From Candidatus Binatia bacterium (lineage in GTDB: Bacteria; Desulfobacterota; Binatia; Bin18), in assembly GCA_951812575.1 (NCBI GenBank), contig OX638322.1:2541925-2605924 (forward strand): DNA of 64,000 nt. The letters run 5' to 3'. Each line of letters starts with the position of its first letter. Position 1 is the stretch's first letter. A program made the translations under genes and the position numbers. The notes beneath the pieces were generated by a model. The model saw nothing but the letters and a program-made list of their open reading frames with translations. It searched no databases and was not told the origin of the DNA. Positions 8,437 to 17,651 of the stretch are shown here, piece by piece.

Positions 8437-11400
8437 GTGCACACCCGCGTCTTGATCGCTAACCGTGGCGAAATCGCCATTCGCATTGCTAAATCAGCAA
8501 CGGCCTTGGGCCTGGAATCGGTCGGGGTGTATCCGGCTATTGATGCGCTTTCGCTACATACCCGCTGTATGACGGAAAGTCATGAGATCGGTACGGCGGC
8601 GGACGCTGTTGCGGCATATTTGAACGCGGACATGCTCGTCCAGACCGCCAAATCCCGCGGGTGTGACTGTCTACACCCTGGCTATGGTTTCTTGTCCGAA
8701 AACGCCGCTTTTGCTGCGTTGTGCGCCGCCGAGGGAGTCACGTTTATCGGTCCGTCGCCGGAGACGCTGGCCTTATTCGGCGATAAAGTCAGAGCGCGGA
8801 CGCTTGCCGAGTCGCTGGACATTCCCGTTGTGCCCGGTAGCGCCAAACCCATCGAGTCCGCGCGGGAAGCAGAAAAGCTGGCCCACGATCTTGGATATCC
8901 GGTGATGCTCAAGGCCGCAGCCGGGGGTGGGGGGCGCGGTATGCGGGTCGTCGAGAGAGCCGAGCAGATGGCCGAGGCCTTTGAGCGCTGTTGCAGCGAA
9001 GCCCAGGCCGCATTCGGTGACGGAGCCGTCTTTCTCGAAAGGCTGATCGCCCGGCCCAGGCACATCGAGGTCCAAATTCTGGCGGATTCATCTGGCAATG
9101 TGGTCCATCTGCACGAACGCGACTGCTCGGTCCAATTGCGCCACCAGAAGGTCGTTGAGGTGGCCCCCGCTCCGGGGCTGGATCCCACGCTGCGAGAGCA
9201 GATGCTTACCGCTGCGATCACCCTGGTGAAGGCGGCCGCGTATGTGAATGCCGGCACGGTCGAGTTCCTGGTCTCGCCCGAGACCGGCGAGTATTTTTTT
9301 ATTGAATGTAATCCGCGGATTCAGGTTGAGCATACGGTTACCGAACAGGTCACCGGTATTGATTTGGTCGAGGCCCAGTTTCGTATCGCCGCGGGTGAAA
9401 CGCTCGCTTCGCTCGGTCTTGGTGACCAGCACGCAGTCGGTACACCGCGCGGTTTTGCCGTGCAGGCGCGTGTCGTTGCCGCGAGTACGGGGCGCATTAC
9501 GGCCTATAAGGAACCCTCGGGCGCGGGCGTTCGGGTGGATGGGTGTGGCTATCTGGGCTATGCCCCACCGCCACAGTTCGACCCCTTGCTGGCGAAACTC
9601 ATCTGTACGTCCGGTTCTTACGCCGCCGCAATGACACGCACGCGGCAGACGCTGGATGAGTTCCATCTTGGTGGTCTGCGCACCAATTTGCACCAACTGT
9701 GCGCCATCCTCGCCCATCCGTCCGTTCGGGCCGGCGATGCCAGAACATCATTATTGGCAGAGACCCCGGAGCTGAGCTCTGCGTCTTTCTCCGCGGCGGA
9801 AGGCAGCGCGCTTGCCTTGCTGGAGCAGCAGGCTGCCAGGCTGGGCGTGACGGCTCCGGGACCGGTTGCCGTGCCGACTGCACGCCTGCCGGCCCTGGAG
9901 GTGGCCGAGGGCCAGGAATCCGTGCAGTGCCCACTGGAGAGCTCTGTGGTGGAGGTCCGTGTACGGGTGGGTGATAGGGTGTCGCCCGGTGACACGCTGC
10001 TGGTCGTGAGTGCCATGAAGATGGAAACCCTGGTCACGGCAGGATGTGCCGGTGTCATAGCGGCACTGCAACCGCTCCGGGCCGGGGACACCGTCGCCGC
10101 AGGACAGGTGGTGGCGGTCGTGTCTCCGTCGCACGCCGTTACCCCTCAAGCGAAAGAGAGTACACAGCCCTGGAAGGCCGTACTGGAAGAGGTCGCGCTC
10201 CTCCGGAAATTTGCCAAACAGCGCTTGGAGCCCGGCTCCGACGACCCCGGCGTGGTGCGCCAACGCTCTCGCGGCAAGCTGACCTGCCGGGAGCGGGTTG
10301 AGCTGTTGCTGGACGAGGGCTCCTTTCGGGAGGTCGGCAGTGTCGCGGGTTTTGCGTCCTATGATGAAGATGGGGCCATCGTGGGGTTTACCCCGGCAAA
10401 CAGTGTTGGTGGCTGGGGGAAAATAGACCGGCGGGGTGTCGTGGTATGCGCCGATGATTTCACGTCTCGGGGAGGCCATGCCGATGGGGCGATCGCTGCA
10501 AAGAGCGGCTATCTGGACCGCCTGGCAACGGAAATGCGTCTGCCCTCGATACGGCTGCTGGACGGCTCGTCCGGTGGGGGCAGTGTCGCAGCTATGGTGC
10601 CAGCCCAGAAAAAAGAGGGGGAGAGCAGCGCCAAGGAAAGCGCGGGCGCCATCAAAGCCGGCAGGCCGCGGGTGGCAGGTGGGGGCGGATCGTATCTACC
10701 CGGGCACCTGGGCAGCAGCATGTACGCCGAGCAACTCGCGACCATACCGGTGGTCAATCTGCTGCTCGGCAGCGTGGTCGGCATTGGCGCGGCCAAGGCC
10801 GTCCTGGGCCACTTCTCGGTCATGGTGCGTGATATCGCCCAGCTCTTTGTCGCCGGACCGCCGGTTGTCTCGCATGCCATGGGCTACGATATCACCAAGG
10901 AGGAACTCGGCGGCTGGCATATTCACTGTACGAATGGTGCGGTAGACAATCTGGCAGAATCCGAAGAAGAAGCCATGGCAATGACCCGGACGTTTCTGTC
11001 CTATCTACCCTCCAGCGTATACGAGGTTCCGCCCGTACACGCGGCCAGCGCGAATGATCCGATCGACCGGCGTGAAGAGGGGCTGGCGACCCTCATCGCC
11101 AGAAAACGGACCACGACCTTTGACATTCGGCAGGCCATCAGGTTAATGGCCGACCGGGATTCTTTTTTTGAGATCGGTCCCTTGTGGGGGACCGATCAGG
11201 TGACCGGGTTCGTGAGATTCAACGGTTATCCTCTGGGGGTGATTGCCTCTGACAGCCAGCATGCCAACGGTGGTGCGCTCACCGCCGACGGCTGCGACAA
11301 GCTGACGCGCCACCTGGATTTGTGCGATCTGTTTCATCTGCCGCTCTTGAACCTGGTCGATAACCCCGGCTTCGCGGTCGGCCTGGAGCACGAGAAAACG

Positions 11401-11829
11401 GGCACGATTCGCAAAGGGGCCGAATGGATGATTGCCTTCGCCCAGGTCCGTGTCCCCATCTTTACCGTTCTGATGCGCCGCAGCTTTGGCGTTGCCGGGA
11501 ATAATTATGCCACCCCGCGCTCGGAACCCTCGATGCGTGTCACCTGGCCGGCTGCGGATGTCGGCGGGATTCCACCCGAAGGCGGCATCGAAGCGGCCTA
11601 TAAACGGCAGTTGGCAGAAGCGGACGATCCAGTCGCCTTCCGTGCGGAACTCAATGCCCGGATCGAGAGCGTGCGGGGACCGCTCGGCCCGTTAAACAAA
11701 TTCCAGATCGAAGAAATGATCGACCCCAGGGATACCCGTCGCTATATCTGTGAGTGGGTGGAAACCGCGTATCAAGTGGTATCTCAGCCGACGCGACTCG
11801 TGCCCAGGGCCTTGCAGTTTCGGCCATAG
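8437..11829 (+). CDS. Single-chain biotin-dependent acyl-CoA carboxylase (BC-BCCP-CT)
   Basis: This 1130 aa protein fuses all parts of an acyl-CoA carboxylase. Residues 1 to about 450 are biotin carboxylase (RVLIANRGEIAIRIAKSA; ATP-grasp loop KAAAGGGGRGMR). A biotinyl domain lies near 490-565 with the motif AMKMET, making Lys528 the biotinylated residue. From about residue 575 a carboxyltransferase of the PccB type follows, with its two crotonase-like halves. It would carboxylate an acyl-CoA with bicarbonate and ATP. The start is GTG at 8437 (VHTRVLIANRG), behind a purine-rich GGAGAGGGGG stretch. Single-chain enzymes of this order are known as long-chain acyl-CoA carboxylases; substrate here is unknown. 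The hpaB-like gene follows by about 90 bases. Confidence 0.93.
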   Translation: MHTRVLIANRGEIAIRIAKSATALGLESVGVYPAIDALSLHTRCMTESHEIGTAADAVAAYLNADMLVQTAKSRGCDCLHPGYGFLSENAAFAALCAAEGVTFIGPSPETLALFGDKVRARTLAESLDIPVVPGSAKPIESAREAEKLAHDLGYPVMLKAAAGGGGRGMRVVERAEQMAEAFERCCSEAQAAFGDGAVFLERLIARPRHIEVQILADSSGNVVHLHERDCSVQLRHQKVVEVAPAPGLDPTLREQMLTAAITLVKAAAYVNAGTVEFLVSPETGEYFFIECNPRIQVEHTVTEQVTGIDLVEAQFRIAAGETLASLGLGDQHAVGTPRGFAVQARVVAASTGRITAYKEPSGAGVRVDGCGYLGYAPPPQFDPLLAKLICTSGSYAAAMTRTRQTLDEFHLGGLRTNLHQLCAILAHPSVRAGDARTSLLAETPELSSASFSAAEGSALALLEQQAARLGVTAPGPVAVPTARLPALEVAEGQESVQCPLESSVVEVRVRVGDRVSPGDTLLVVSAMKMETLVTAGCAGVIAALQPLRAGDTVAAGQVVAVVSPSHAVTPQAKESTQPWKAVLEEVALLRKFAKQRLEPGSDDPGVVRQRSRGKLTCRERVELLLDEGSFREVGSVAGFASYDEDGAIVGFTPANSVGGWGKIDRRGVVVCADDFTSRGGHADGAIAAKSGYLDRLATEMRLPSIRLLDGSSGGGSVAAMVPAQKKEGESSAKESAGAIKAGRPRVAGGGGSYLPGHLGSSMYAEQLATIPVVNLLLGSVVGIGAAKAVLGHFSVMVRDIAQLFVAGPPVVSHAMGYDITKEELGGWHIHCTNGAVDNLAESEEEAMAMTRTFLSYLPSSVYEVPPVHAASANDPIDRREEGLATLIARKRTTTFDIRQAIRLMADRDSFFEIGPLWGTDQVTGFVRFNGYPLGVIASDSQHANGGALTADGCDKLTRHLDLCDLFHLPLLNLVDNPGFAVGLEHEKTGTIRKGAEWMIAFAQVRVPIFTVLMRRSFGVAGNNYATPRSEPSMRVTWPAADVGGIPPEGGIEAAYKRQLAEADDPVAFRAELNARIESVRGPLGPLNKFQIEEMIDPRDTRRYICEWVETAYQVVSQPTRLVPRALQFRP

Positions 11830-11922
11830 GTGGCTAGGCAGCCGCCCCGCTCGAACTTGCCGAAACCCGGTCCGCCCTATAGACAGAAGCAGACCGCAGC
11901 AGGTGAGCGTGGAGGACAGACG

Positions 11923-13497
11923 ATGAGCCAGCAGACACCGGCCGCCGACCCGAGGTCGCAACCCGATAGCGAGTCCGGACAACGACCCCTGACCGGCCAG
12001 GAATTCCTTGACAGCCTGCGGGACGACCGAGAGGTCTGGATCTATGGCGAGCGCGTCAAAGACGTCACTCAGCACCCGGCCTTTCGGAATTCCGCCCGCA
12101 TGCTGGCGCGTATGTATGATGCCCTGCACGACCCGCAGAAAGCACCGACGCTCAGCACGCCGACAGATACCGGGAACGGCGGGTTCACGCATAAGTTTTA
12201 CAAGGTACCGAAGAGCACGGAGGATCTGGTCGGCAGCCGGGACGCCATTGCCGAGTGGGCGCGCATCTCCTACGGCTGGATGGGGCGCTCGCCGGACTAC
12301 AAAGCCAGCTTGACCGGCACCCTGGGCGCCAACGCCGAGTTCTATGCGCCGTATCAGGACAATGCCTTACGCTGGTATCGTCACACCCAGGAGCGCTGCC
12401 TGTTTCTCAACCATGCCCTGGTGAACCCGCCGGTTGATAAGACCAAGTCTCCGGACGACGTCGAAGATGTCTATGTGCGGGTGGAAAAAGAAACCGACGC
12501 GGGGGTCATTGTCAGCGGCGCCAAGGTGGTCGCGACCGGCTCCGCCCTGACGCACCATAATTTCATCGGCTTCTACGGGCCGACGCCTCTGGGCAAACCC
12601 GAGATGGCGCTGTTTGCCATGATTCCCATGCAGAGTGCCGGCGTAAAGCTGATCTGTCGCCCGTCGTATGAATTGCACGCCGCTACCATGGGGAGTCCGT
12701 TCGACTATCCGCTGTCTTCCCGTCTGGATGAGAACGATGCCATTCTGGTGTTGGACAAGGTCCTCATCCCCTGGGAGAATCTGTTTGTCTACCGCGACCT
12801 GGATAAGGCCAACACCTTTTTCCCCGGCTCAGGTTTTATCCCGCGCTTTACCCTGCATGGCTGCACCCGTTTCGCGGTTAAGCTGGACTTTCTGGCCGGG
12901 GTCTTGCTGAAAGCCATAGAGGCGATTGGCATACAGGACCAGCGCAGCGCCCAGGTGCAGGTCGGTGAGGTGCTGGCCTGGCGACATATGTTTTGGGGCC
13001 TGACCGAGGCCATGACCAAGACCCCCGACCAATGGGTCAATGGTGCCCTCCAGCCCAACACGGAATACGGCCTGGCCTACCGCGTCCTGGCCCCGGTTGC
13101 CTACCCCCGTATCAAAGAGATTATCGAGCAAACCATTTCAAGCGGCCTGATCTATCTCAACTCACATGTGAAAGACTTCAAAACGCCGGAGCTCCAGCCC
13201 TATCTGGAGAAGTATTTACGCGGCTCCAACGATTATGATGCGCTGGAGCGCGTCAAGCTGCTCAAGATTTTATGGGATGCCGTCGGGACCGAGTTTGGTG
13301 GGCGGCACGAACTGTACGAACGCAACTACGCCGGCAACTACGAGAATATTAAGCTCGAAAACCTGCCCGCGGCCATAGCCATGGGCCGCGCGGATCAACT
13401 CAAATCATTTGTCGAGCAGTGTATGGCGGAATACGATATCGACGGCTGGACCGTCCCGGACCTGATCAACCCGGACGATGTGAACCGGCTGAAGTAA
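11923..13497 (+). CDS. 4-hydroxyphenylacetate 3-hydroxylase family (HpaB-type) monooxygenase
   Basis: HpaB-type proteins are the oxygenase component of two-component flavin hydroxylases that use FADH2 to hydroxylate phenols; relatives include 4-hydroxybutyryl-CoA dehydratase. The ATG at 11923 has GGAGGA at 11911-11916 and gives 524 aa, the normal family length; the in-frame extension upstream looks non-coding. The N-terminal family signature [20 protein letters not shown] is present, followed by an acyl-CoA-dehydrogenase-like fold with RWYRHTQE and a C-terminal helical domain. No iron-sulfur Cys cluster of the dehydratase type is seen, so a hydroxylase is more likely. No flavin reductase (HpaC) gene is in the window, so FADH2 must come from elsewhere. 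It is probably co-transcribed with the carboxylase. Confidence 0.85.
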   Translation: MSQQTPAADPRSQPDSESGQRPLTGQEFLDSLRDDREVWIYGERVKDVTQHPAFRNSARMLARMYDALHDPQKAPTLSTPTDTGNGGFTHKFYKVPKSTEDLVGSRDAIAEWARISYGWMGRSPDYKASLTGTLGANAEFYAPYQDNALRWYRHTQERCLFLNHALVNPPVDKTKSPDDVEDVYVRVEKETDAGVIVSGAKVVATGSALTHHNFIGFYGPTPLGKPEMALFAMIPMQSAGVKLICRPSYELHAATMGSPFDYPLSSRLDENDAILVLDKVLIPWENLFVYRDLDKANTFFPGSGFIPRFTLHGCTRFAVKLDFLAGVLLKAIEAIGIQDQRSAQVQVGEVLAWRHMFWGLTEAMTKTPDQWVNGALQPNTEYGLAYRVLAPVAYPRIKEIIEQTISSGLIYLNSHVKDFKTPELQPYLEKYLRGSNDYDALERVKLLKILWDAVGTEFGGRHELYERNYAGNYENIKLENLPAAIAMGRADQLKSFVEQCMAEYDIDGWTVPDLINPDDVNRLK

Positions 13498-13525
13498 CAG
13501 ATACTTCAGTGGCCCTGAAAAGTCT

Positions 13526-13663
13526 CTAGCGTTGATAGCCGAGCACGGGTTCCGCTAGCACACCAGTCAGAATAATACGCGTGACCGTCCGAATATGCCG
13601 CTCGACTGCTTCTTCGGAGAAGGGGTCGGGACCGCCGATCTTCTCGGCAAAGGCAGTCTCAAA
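13526..13663 (-). pseudogene. Remnant: C-terminal tail of a TetR-family regulator
   Basis: Read on the minus strand, 44 codons ending at TAG (13528-13526) give a sequence with FAEKIGGPDPFSEEAVERHI and then RTVTRIILTGVL, which looks like the last helices of a TetR regulator. A TGA at 13666-13664 closes the frame upstream, and no helix-turn-helix part precedes it because the amidohydrolase gene abuts directly. I read it as the tail of a deleted regulator gene. It is short, so the family call is tentative. Confidence 0.5.
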
Positions 13664-14786
13664 TCAGTTTATAGAACTGGATGGCGCTTTCGGCCAGAAC
13701 CTGCCGCCTGATTTTCTCAGGTAGTTTCTCTGCAATCATAGCCGGGGCGCCAGGAAAGAACCCATCAGGATGCGGATAATCAGTGGCCCAGAGTATCTTG
13801 TTTGGCCCCAGATATTCAGCAAGATACGGCAGGCTTCTCTCAACTGGCTCGAAAGAAATCCAGCACTGTCGCTGGAAATACTCGCTCGGTTTCATCCGCA
13901 GCCCGGAGTCGTCGAACACGTCACCGTCTTGAAAGTGGCGATCCATGCGGTCCAGCCACCCGGCAATCCAGCCTCCACCCGACTCGAGAAAGGCAATCCG
14001 CACTTTCGGGAAGCGCTCGCAGACACCACCCCAGATCACGCTCAAGCAGCCGATCATCATCTCCATGGTGTGCGACACAATATGTTTCGCACCATGACTC
14101 TTGACACGATCAACGCCCATAGCTGGCATCGCCCCAGGCCCTTCGTGGACACCAGTGCCTTCGTGCAGACCAATAGCAAAGTCGAGTTCTTGCGCTTCGG
14201 CCCAGAACGGTTCGTAGTCCGGATGGTCAAGCGAACGGCCAAGATAGGGATCGGGGCGGACAAAGCCACTCCGCATACCGAGTTCCTTGCGGGCATAGCG
14301 CATCTCGGCGATTGCCAGCTCTGCCGACTGCAACGGCAACATCGCCGCGCCAAACAGGCGATCCGGATACGGCTTGCAGTAATCCGCCAGCCAGCGGTTG
14401 TAGGCCCGACACAGCGCGGCAGACAATAACGGGTCACTCGCCGCTCCACAGAACAGACCAATGGTGGGATAGAGGACTGCCGCATCAATGCTGTCGATTT
14501 CCATGTCCGGGATACGCGCGTGGGGATCAAAGCCCCCCTTCCTGCCCTCGATGTAGCGGATGTCGGTCGGAGCCGCTCCCTGTCGAGCACCGATGGCACC
14601 AGCAAATCCTAACCCCTTGGGACCACCCAGCACCTTGCCTTCTATGCGCAACCGCTCTTGTCCGTCGGTATCGACGAAGAGCTGCGGTGCGCGGTCACGG
14701 TAGGCTGGGTCAATGTAGTCTTGCCAAAAGTCGGGTGGTTCTAACACGTGACCATCCGCGTCAATAATATTGTAGGTGCGACTCAT
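13659..14786 (-). CDS. Amidohydrolase 2 family metal-dependent hydrolase
   Basis: This is a 375 aa TIM-barrel hydrolase or decarboxylase of the amidohydrolase-2 (ACMSD-like) family. The N-terminus MSRTYNIIDADGHVLEP carries the D-x-D-x-H-type metal site characteristic of the subgroup. Further His residues (IGLHEG, IVSHTMEM) and the late WATDYPHPDG motif complete the metal site. A strong AAGGAGG ribosome site stands seven bases before the ATG. It is the last gene of a minus-strand operon after two Rieske oxygenases, so a role in hydrolysing or decarboxylating an oxygenation product is likely. The substrate is unknown. Confidence 0.87.
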   Translation of the reverse strand: MSRTYNIIDADGHVLEPPDFWQDYIDPAYRDRAPQLFVDTDGQERLRIEGKVLGGPKGLGFAGAIGARQGAAPTDIRYIEGRKGGFDPHARIPDMEIDSIDAAVLYPTIGLFCGAASDPLLSAALCRAYNRWLADYCKPYPDRLFGAAMLPLQSAELAIAEMRYARKELGMRSGFVRPDPYLGRSLDHPDYEPFWAEAQELDFAIGLHEGTGVHEGPGAMPAMGVDRVKSHGAKHIVSHTMEMMIGCLSVIWGGVCERFPKVRIAFLESGGGWIAGWLDRMDRHFQDGDVFDDSGLRMKPSEYFQRQCWISFEPVERSLPYLAEYLGPNKILWATDYPHPDGFFPGAPAMIAEKLPEKIRRQVLAESAIQFYKLI

Positions 14787-14817
14787 GGCAGTCCTCCTTT
14801 TTGCTGCGATAGCGAAG

Positions 14818-16035
14818 CTACGCGTTAAAGAACTGTTCTGTCACCTTGTGATGGTGACGGATGAGCAGCTCTTCATCTCCCAAGATGACGTGTTTCTTTG
14901 CTCCTGAGGCCAGCATGGACTGGGTTTTCTCAAACGTCCCGCCATCCTCGACCAGTACTCCGTCGACGAACGTGGCCCGGCTGTACTCCTGGCTGAATCG
15001 GTGCGCCAGCGTTTTCGCTTTCGGGAAATAGGTCCGGGCTTCCCAGTGGGTACGGTTTTCCGACAGGGGCCACATGGTGTGCATGATAATCCCGCCGTCC
15101 GCAACAAAGAGACACATATTGGGGAAATAGATCAATCCCGAGAACGACCAGTCCGGGGAACCGGTTGGATTCACCCCAGCAGGCATGCCCTGTGAAGAGC
15201 TGCCCTGTTTTTGCAGGGCCAGCATGCCATATCGCCTTGCCAAGGCTTCAACCGGGGTGGGTTTCCAGTCGAGATTCGCCGGGACCGATATGCGTGCGTG
15301 CGGGCCAAACAGCGCCAGTTCATGTACATTCAAATACGGATTGGACGTGCTGGCAAACGCCGCTCCCGTACTTTTGTGATGCAGACTGAAGATATGGTAG
15401 ACCTCTTGGAAGGCATCTTTACACACCTTCCAATTGGCATTCACGTCGATCTCCCAGGTCGAGCAGCCGGTTGCCATCTCCGCAAACGGATAGCCCTCAA
15501 AACTTTCCCCCACTGCTCCGAGATATTCGCGCAGCGTCTCTTTTGGGCGTGGATCGATATTAATAAAAATAAATCCCTCCCAGGTATCAACGGCAACCGG
15601 CGTCAGTCCATGCGCGTCCTTCTCGATGCCATAGAAATTCTTTTCGTCCGGGATATGTCGCAAAGCACCATCCAGCCCATACGTCCAACTGTGGTAGCGG
15701 CAGGTGAACATCTTGCACGCGCCCTTTGCATTCCACACGACCGGATTGCCGCGGTGCGAGCACATATTGTGAAAGGCGTGCACCCGGCCATCGTGACCGC
15801 GGACAATGATGATCGAGGTCCGACACACGGCCAAGTCTTTCACAAAATAGTCGCCGGGCTCGGGAATCTGTTCCACTCGGCCTACATTGAGCCAGACTTT
15901 CCGAAAAATATGCTCGCGCTCTTTCTCGAAATACTCGGGTGAGATGTAGGGTTCGATGGGGACCGGTCCAGTTCCCAACTCAGGATACCGCGCGAGCCAT
16001 TTCCCGTCAGTGGCTCCGTTGGTCTGTGTGGTCAT
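14818..16035 (-). CDS. Rieske non-heme iron oxygenase, alpha subunit (alpha-only type), copy 2
   Basis: A 405 aa aromatic-ring-hydroxylating-type oxygenase. The Rieske cluster ligands are Cys92/His94 (MCSHRG) and Cys112/His115 (TCRYHSW). The mononuclear iron site is NWKVCKDAFQEVYHIFSLHH with His214 and His219. The bridging residue three before the first iron His is Glu211 instead of the Asp of naphthalene dioxygenase; Glu is known there in carnitine monooxygenase CntA. No beta subunit gene accompanies it, fitting an alpha-only oxygenase. It is clearly paralogous to the gene at 16396-17622 (shared N-terminal motif RYPELGTGP and matching domain layout). It is preceded by a small partner gene and followed by the amidohydrolase. 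Confidence 0.92.
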   Translation of the reverse strand: MTTQTNGATDGKWLARYPELGTGPVPIEPYISPEYFEKEREHIFRKVWLNVGRVEQIPEPGDYFVKDLAVCRTSIIIVRGHDGRVHAFHNMCSHRGNPVVWNAKGACKMFTCRYHSWTYGLDGALRHIPDEKNFYGIEKDAHGLTPVAVDTWEGFIFINIDPRPKETLREYLGAVGESFEGYPFAEMATGCSTWEIDVNANWKVCKDAFQEVYHIFSLHHKSTGAAFASTSNPYLNVHELALFGPHARISVPANLDWKPTPVEALARRYGMLALQKQGSSSQGMPAGVNPTGSPDWSFSGLIYFPNMCLFVADGGIIMHTMWPLSENRTHWEARTYFPKAKTLAHRFSQEYSRATFVDGVLVEDGGTFEKTQSMLASGAKKHVILGDEELLIRHHHKVTEQFFNA

Positions 16036-16064
16036 ACCCTTGCCCTCCTTTTCTTTGCCCGTGC

Positions 16065-16403
16065 TCAGCTTCGGGTCGGATAGATATCAATGTTCTCAAG
16101 TCGTAACGCATCCAGCCCCTCAGGCACAGGTTCGCCATACATTTCAACCGCCGGAGCAATCTTGGCTAACGACAGAGTGAGATAGAACAGGCTTTGCGCA
16201 TCGGCCGGGACCTGCTCCAACGGATACTGCTCTAAATGGGCCAGGATTTCATCCATACGCGGCACAATGGCGTGATAAAAGGCAGTGATCTTGGTCATCG
16301 GACTCGTCTGGCGTTTGATACTGCGCTCACGGTCCGTGGCCAAAGACCATTCAAGATATGGCTCAAGATCCTGAAACCCCTCCGGCAGTTGACGCTCAGA
16401 CAT
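16065..16403 (-). CDS. Small Rieske-associated protein, copy 2 (unknown function)
   Basis: I do not recognise a named family. The 112 aa protein is predicted mostly helical and soluble, with a conserved core SPMTKITAFYHAI and LTLSLAKIAPAVEMYGEP. It is homologous to the 123 aa protein at 17652-18023 (LEW.LAT..ERS.KRQ.SPM..I.AFY.AI). Each precedes a Rieske oxygenase gene on the minus strand. Its ATG overlaps the stop of the upstream Rieske gene by eight bases (ATGTCTGA), indicating translational coupling. A role as an accessory subunit or assembly factor for the oxygenase is inference from this strict pairing. Confidence 0.8.
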   Translation of the reverse strand: MSERQLPEGFQDLEPYLEWSLATDRERSIKRQTSPMTKITAFYHAIVPRMDEILAHLEQYPLEQVPADAQSLFYLTLSLAKIAPAVEMYGEPVPEGLDALRLENIDIYPTRS

Positions 16404-17622
16404 TCGGCTGGCTCCCTTTCGATGCGTTCAAAAAACTTTCCGTCACTTTATGATGCTGGCGGATGAGGAGCTCTTCGTCTTGCAGAACGATTTCCTTCTT
16501 CGCGCCCGACCTCAGCATTGTTTGGGTGCGCTCCAGCGTACTGGCATCTTCTAACAAGGTGTCGCGGAAGGAAACCTTCCCGTATTCCTGGCTGAATCGG
16601 CCCGAGAGCGTTTCCGCTTGGGGGGAATAGGTCCGAATTTCCCAGCGTGTCAGATTTTCCGTTATAGGCCAAAAAATATGGGTCAGATACGTTCCCTTTG
16701 ACACATAGATAAGGCAGTTCGGAAACAGCGCCAAGCCATCGAAGGACCAGTGCGGATACCCCGTAGGGTTCACACCTGCGGGTAGCTTCTCCGAAGCGCT
16801 GTTATTCTGTTGCAGCACCGTCGAGCCAAACCCCTGTACTATGGACTCAACACCGGTGAGTTTCCGGTCCGGGTTTGCGGACAGCGACACCCGGCCATGC
16901 GGAGGATAAAGGGTAAAGTCGAGCGCGTTCGCATACGGATTGGCCTTGCTCGCATACACATCCCCAATGATGCGGCGGTGCAGGGTGGAGATATGATACA
17001 CCTCCTGGAAGGCATCTTTGGCAACCTTCCAGTTGGCCTGCACGTCCGTATGCCAGGAAAAACAGTTGGTCGAGAGGTCCTCAAAGGGATAGCCTTGAAT
17101 GCTTGTGCGCAGTCCTTCCCCCAAGTACTCCGGCAAGGTCTGTTGAGGGTCGGGGTCCACATTGATAAAGATGAAACCCTCCCAGGTACCGACCGCAACC
17201 GGCGTCATACTGAGCGTTTCTCTCTTGAGACCGAAGAAATTGTGTTCATCCGTGATATGGCGGAGCGAGCCATCCAGGGCGTATGTCCAGCCGTGGAACT
17301 TGCATGAAAAAGTCTGACACCTGCCCTTGGTGTCCCACACCAGTTGATTGCCGCGGTGCGAGCACATGTTATGGAAGGCGTGGACCTCACCATCCTTGCC
17401 ACGAACAACCAGAATCGAGGTGTTACAGATGGTAAGGTCGTTGACAAAATAATCCCCAGGCTGAGGAATCTGCTCGACCCGGCCGATATTGAGCCACGTT
17501 TTGCGAAAGACCTGGGCGCGTTCTTGCTCGAAATATTCCGGTGAGACATACGGTTCGACCGGGATGGGGCCAGTCCCGAGCTCCGGATAACGGTCGTGCC
17601 ATTTGTTTTTCCCCAGCGCCAT
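16396..17622 (-). CDS. Rieske non-heme iron oxygenase, alpha subunit (alpha-only type), copy 1
   Basis: A 408 aa Rieske oxygenase. Cluster ligands are Cys87/His89 (MCSHRG) and Cys107/His110 (SCKFHGW). The catalytic iron motif is NWKVAKDAFQEVYHISTLHR with His210 and His215, and Glu207 sits at the bridging position as in its paralogue at 14818-16035. The two share the N-terminal RYPELGTGP and PGDYFV segments and run at almost the same length, so a cassette duplication is likely. It would hydroxylate or demethylate an organic substrate with electrons from a separate reductase, which is not encoded here. It follows its small partner gene by 29 bases. Confidence 0.92.
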   Translation of the reverse strand: MALGKNKWHDRYPELGTGPIPVEPYVSPEYFEQERAQVFRKTWLNIGRVEQIPQPGDYFVNDLTICNTSILVVRGKDGEVHAFHNMCSHRGNQLVWDTKGRCQTFSCKFHGWTYALDGSLRHITDEHNFFGLKRETLSMTPVAVGTWEGFIFINVDPDPQQTLPEYLGEGLRTSIQGYPFEDLSTNCFSWHTDVQANWKVAKDAFQEVYHISTLHRRIIGDVYASKANPYANALDFTLYPPHGRVSLSANPDRKLTGVESIVQGFGSTVLQQNNSASEKLPAGVNPTGYPHWSFDGLALFPNCLIYVSKGTYLTHIFWPITENLTRWEIRTYSPQAETLSGRFSQEYGKVSFRDTLLEDASTLERTQTMLRSGAKKEIVLQDEELLIRQHHKVTESFLNASKGSQPNV

Positions 17623-17651
17623 GTGTTTCCCTCCTCTGGCGATGCCCTTCC

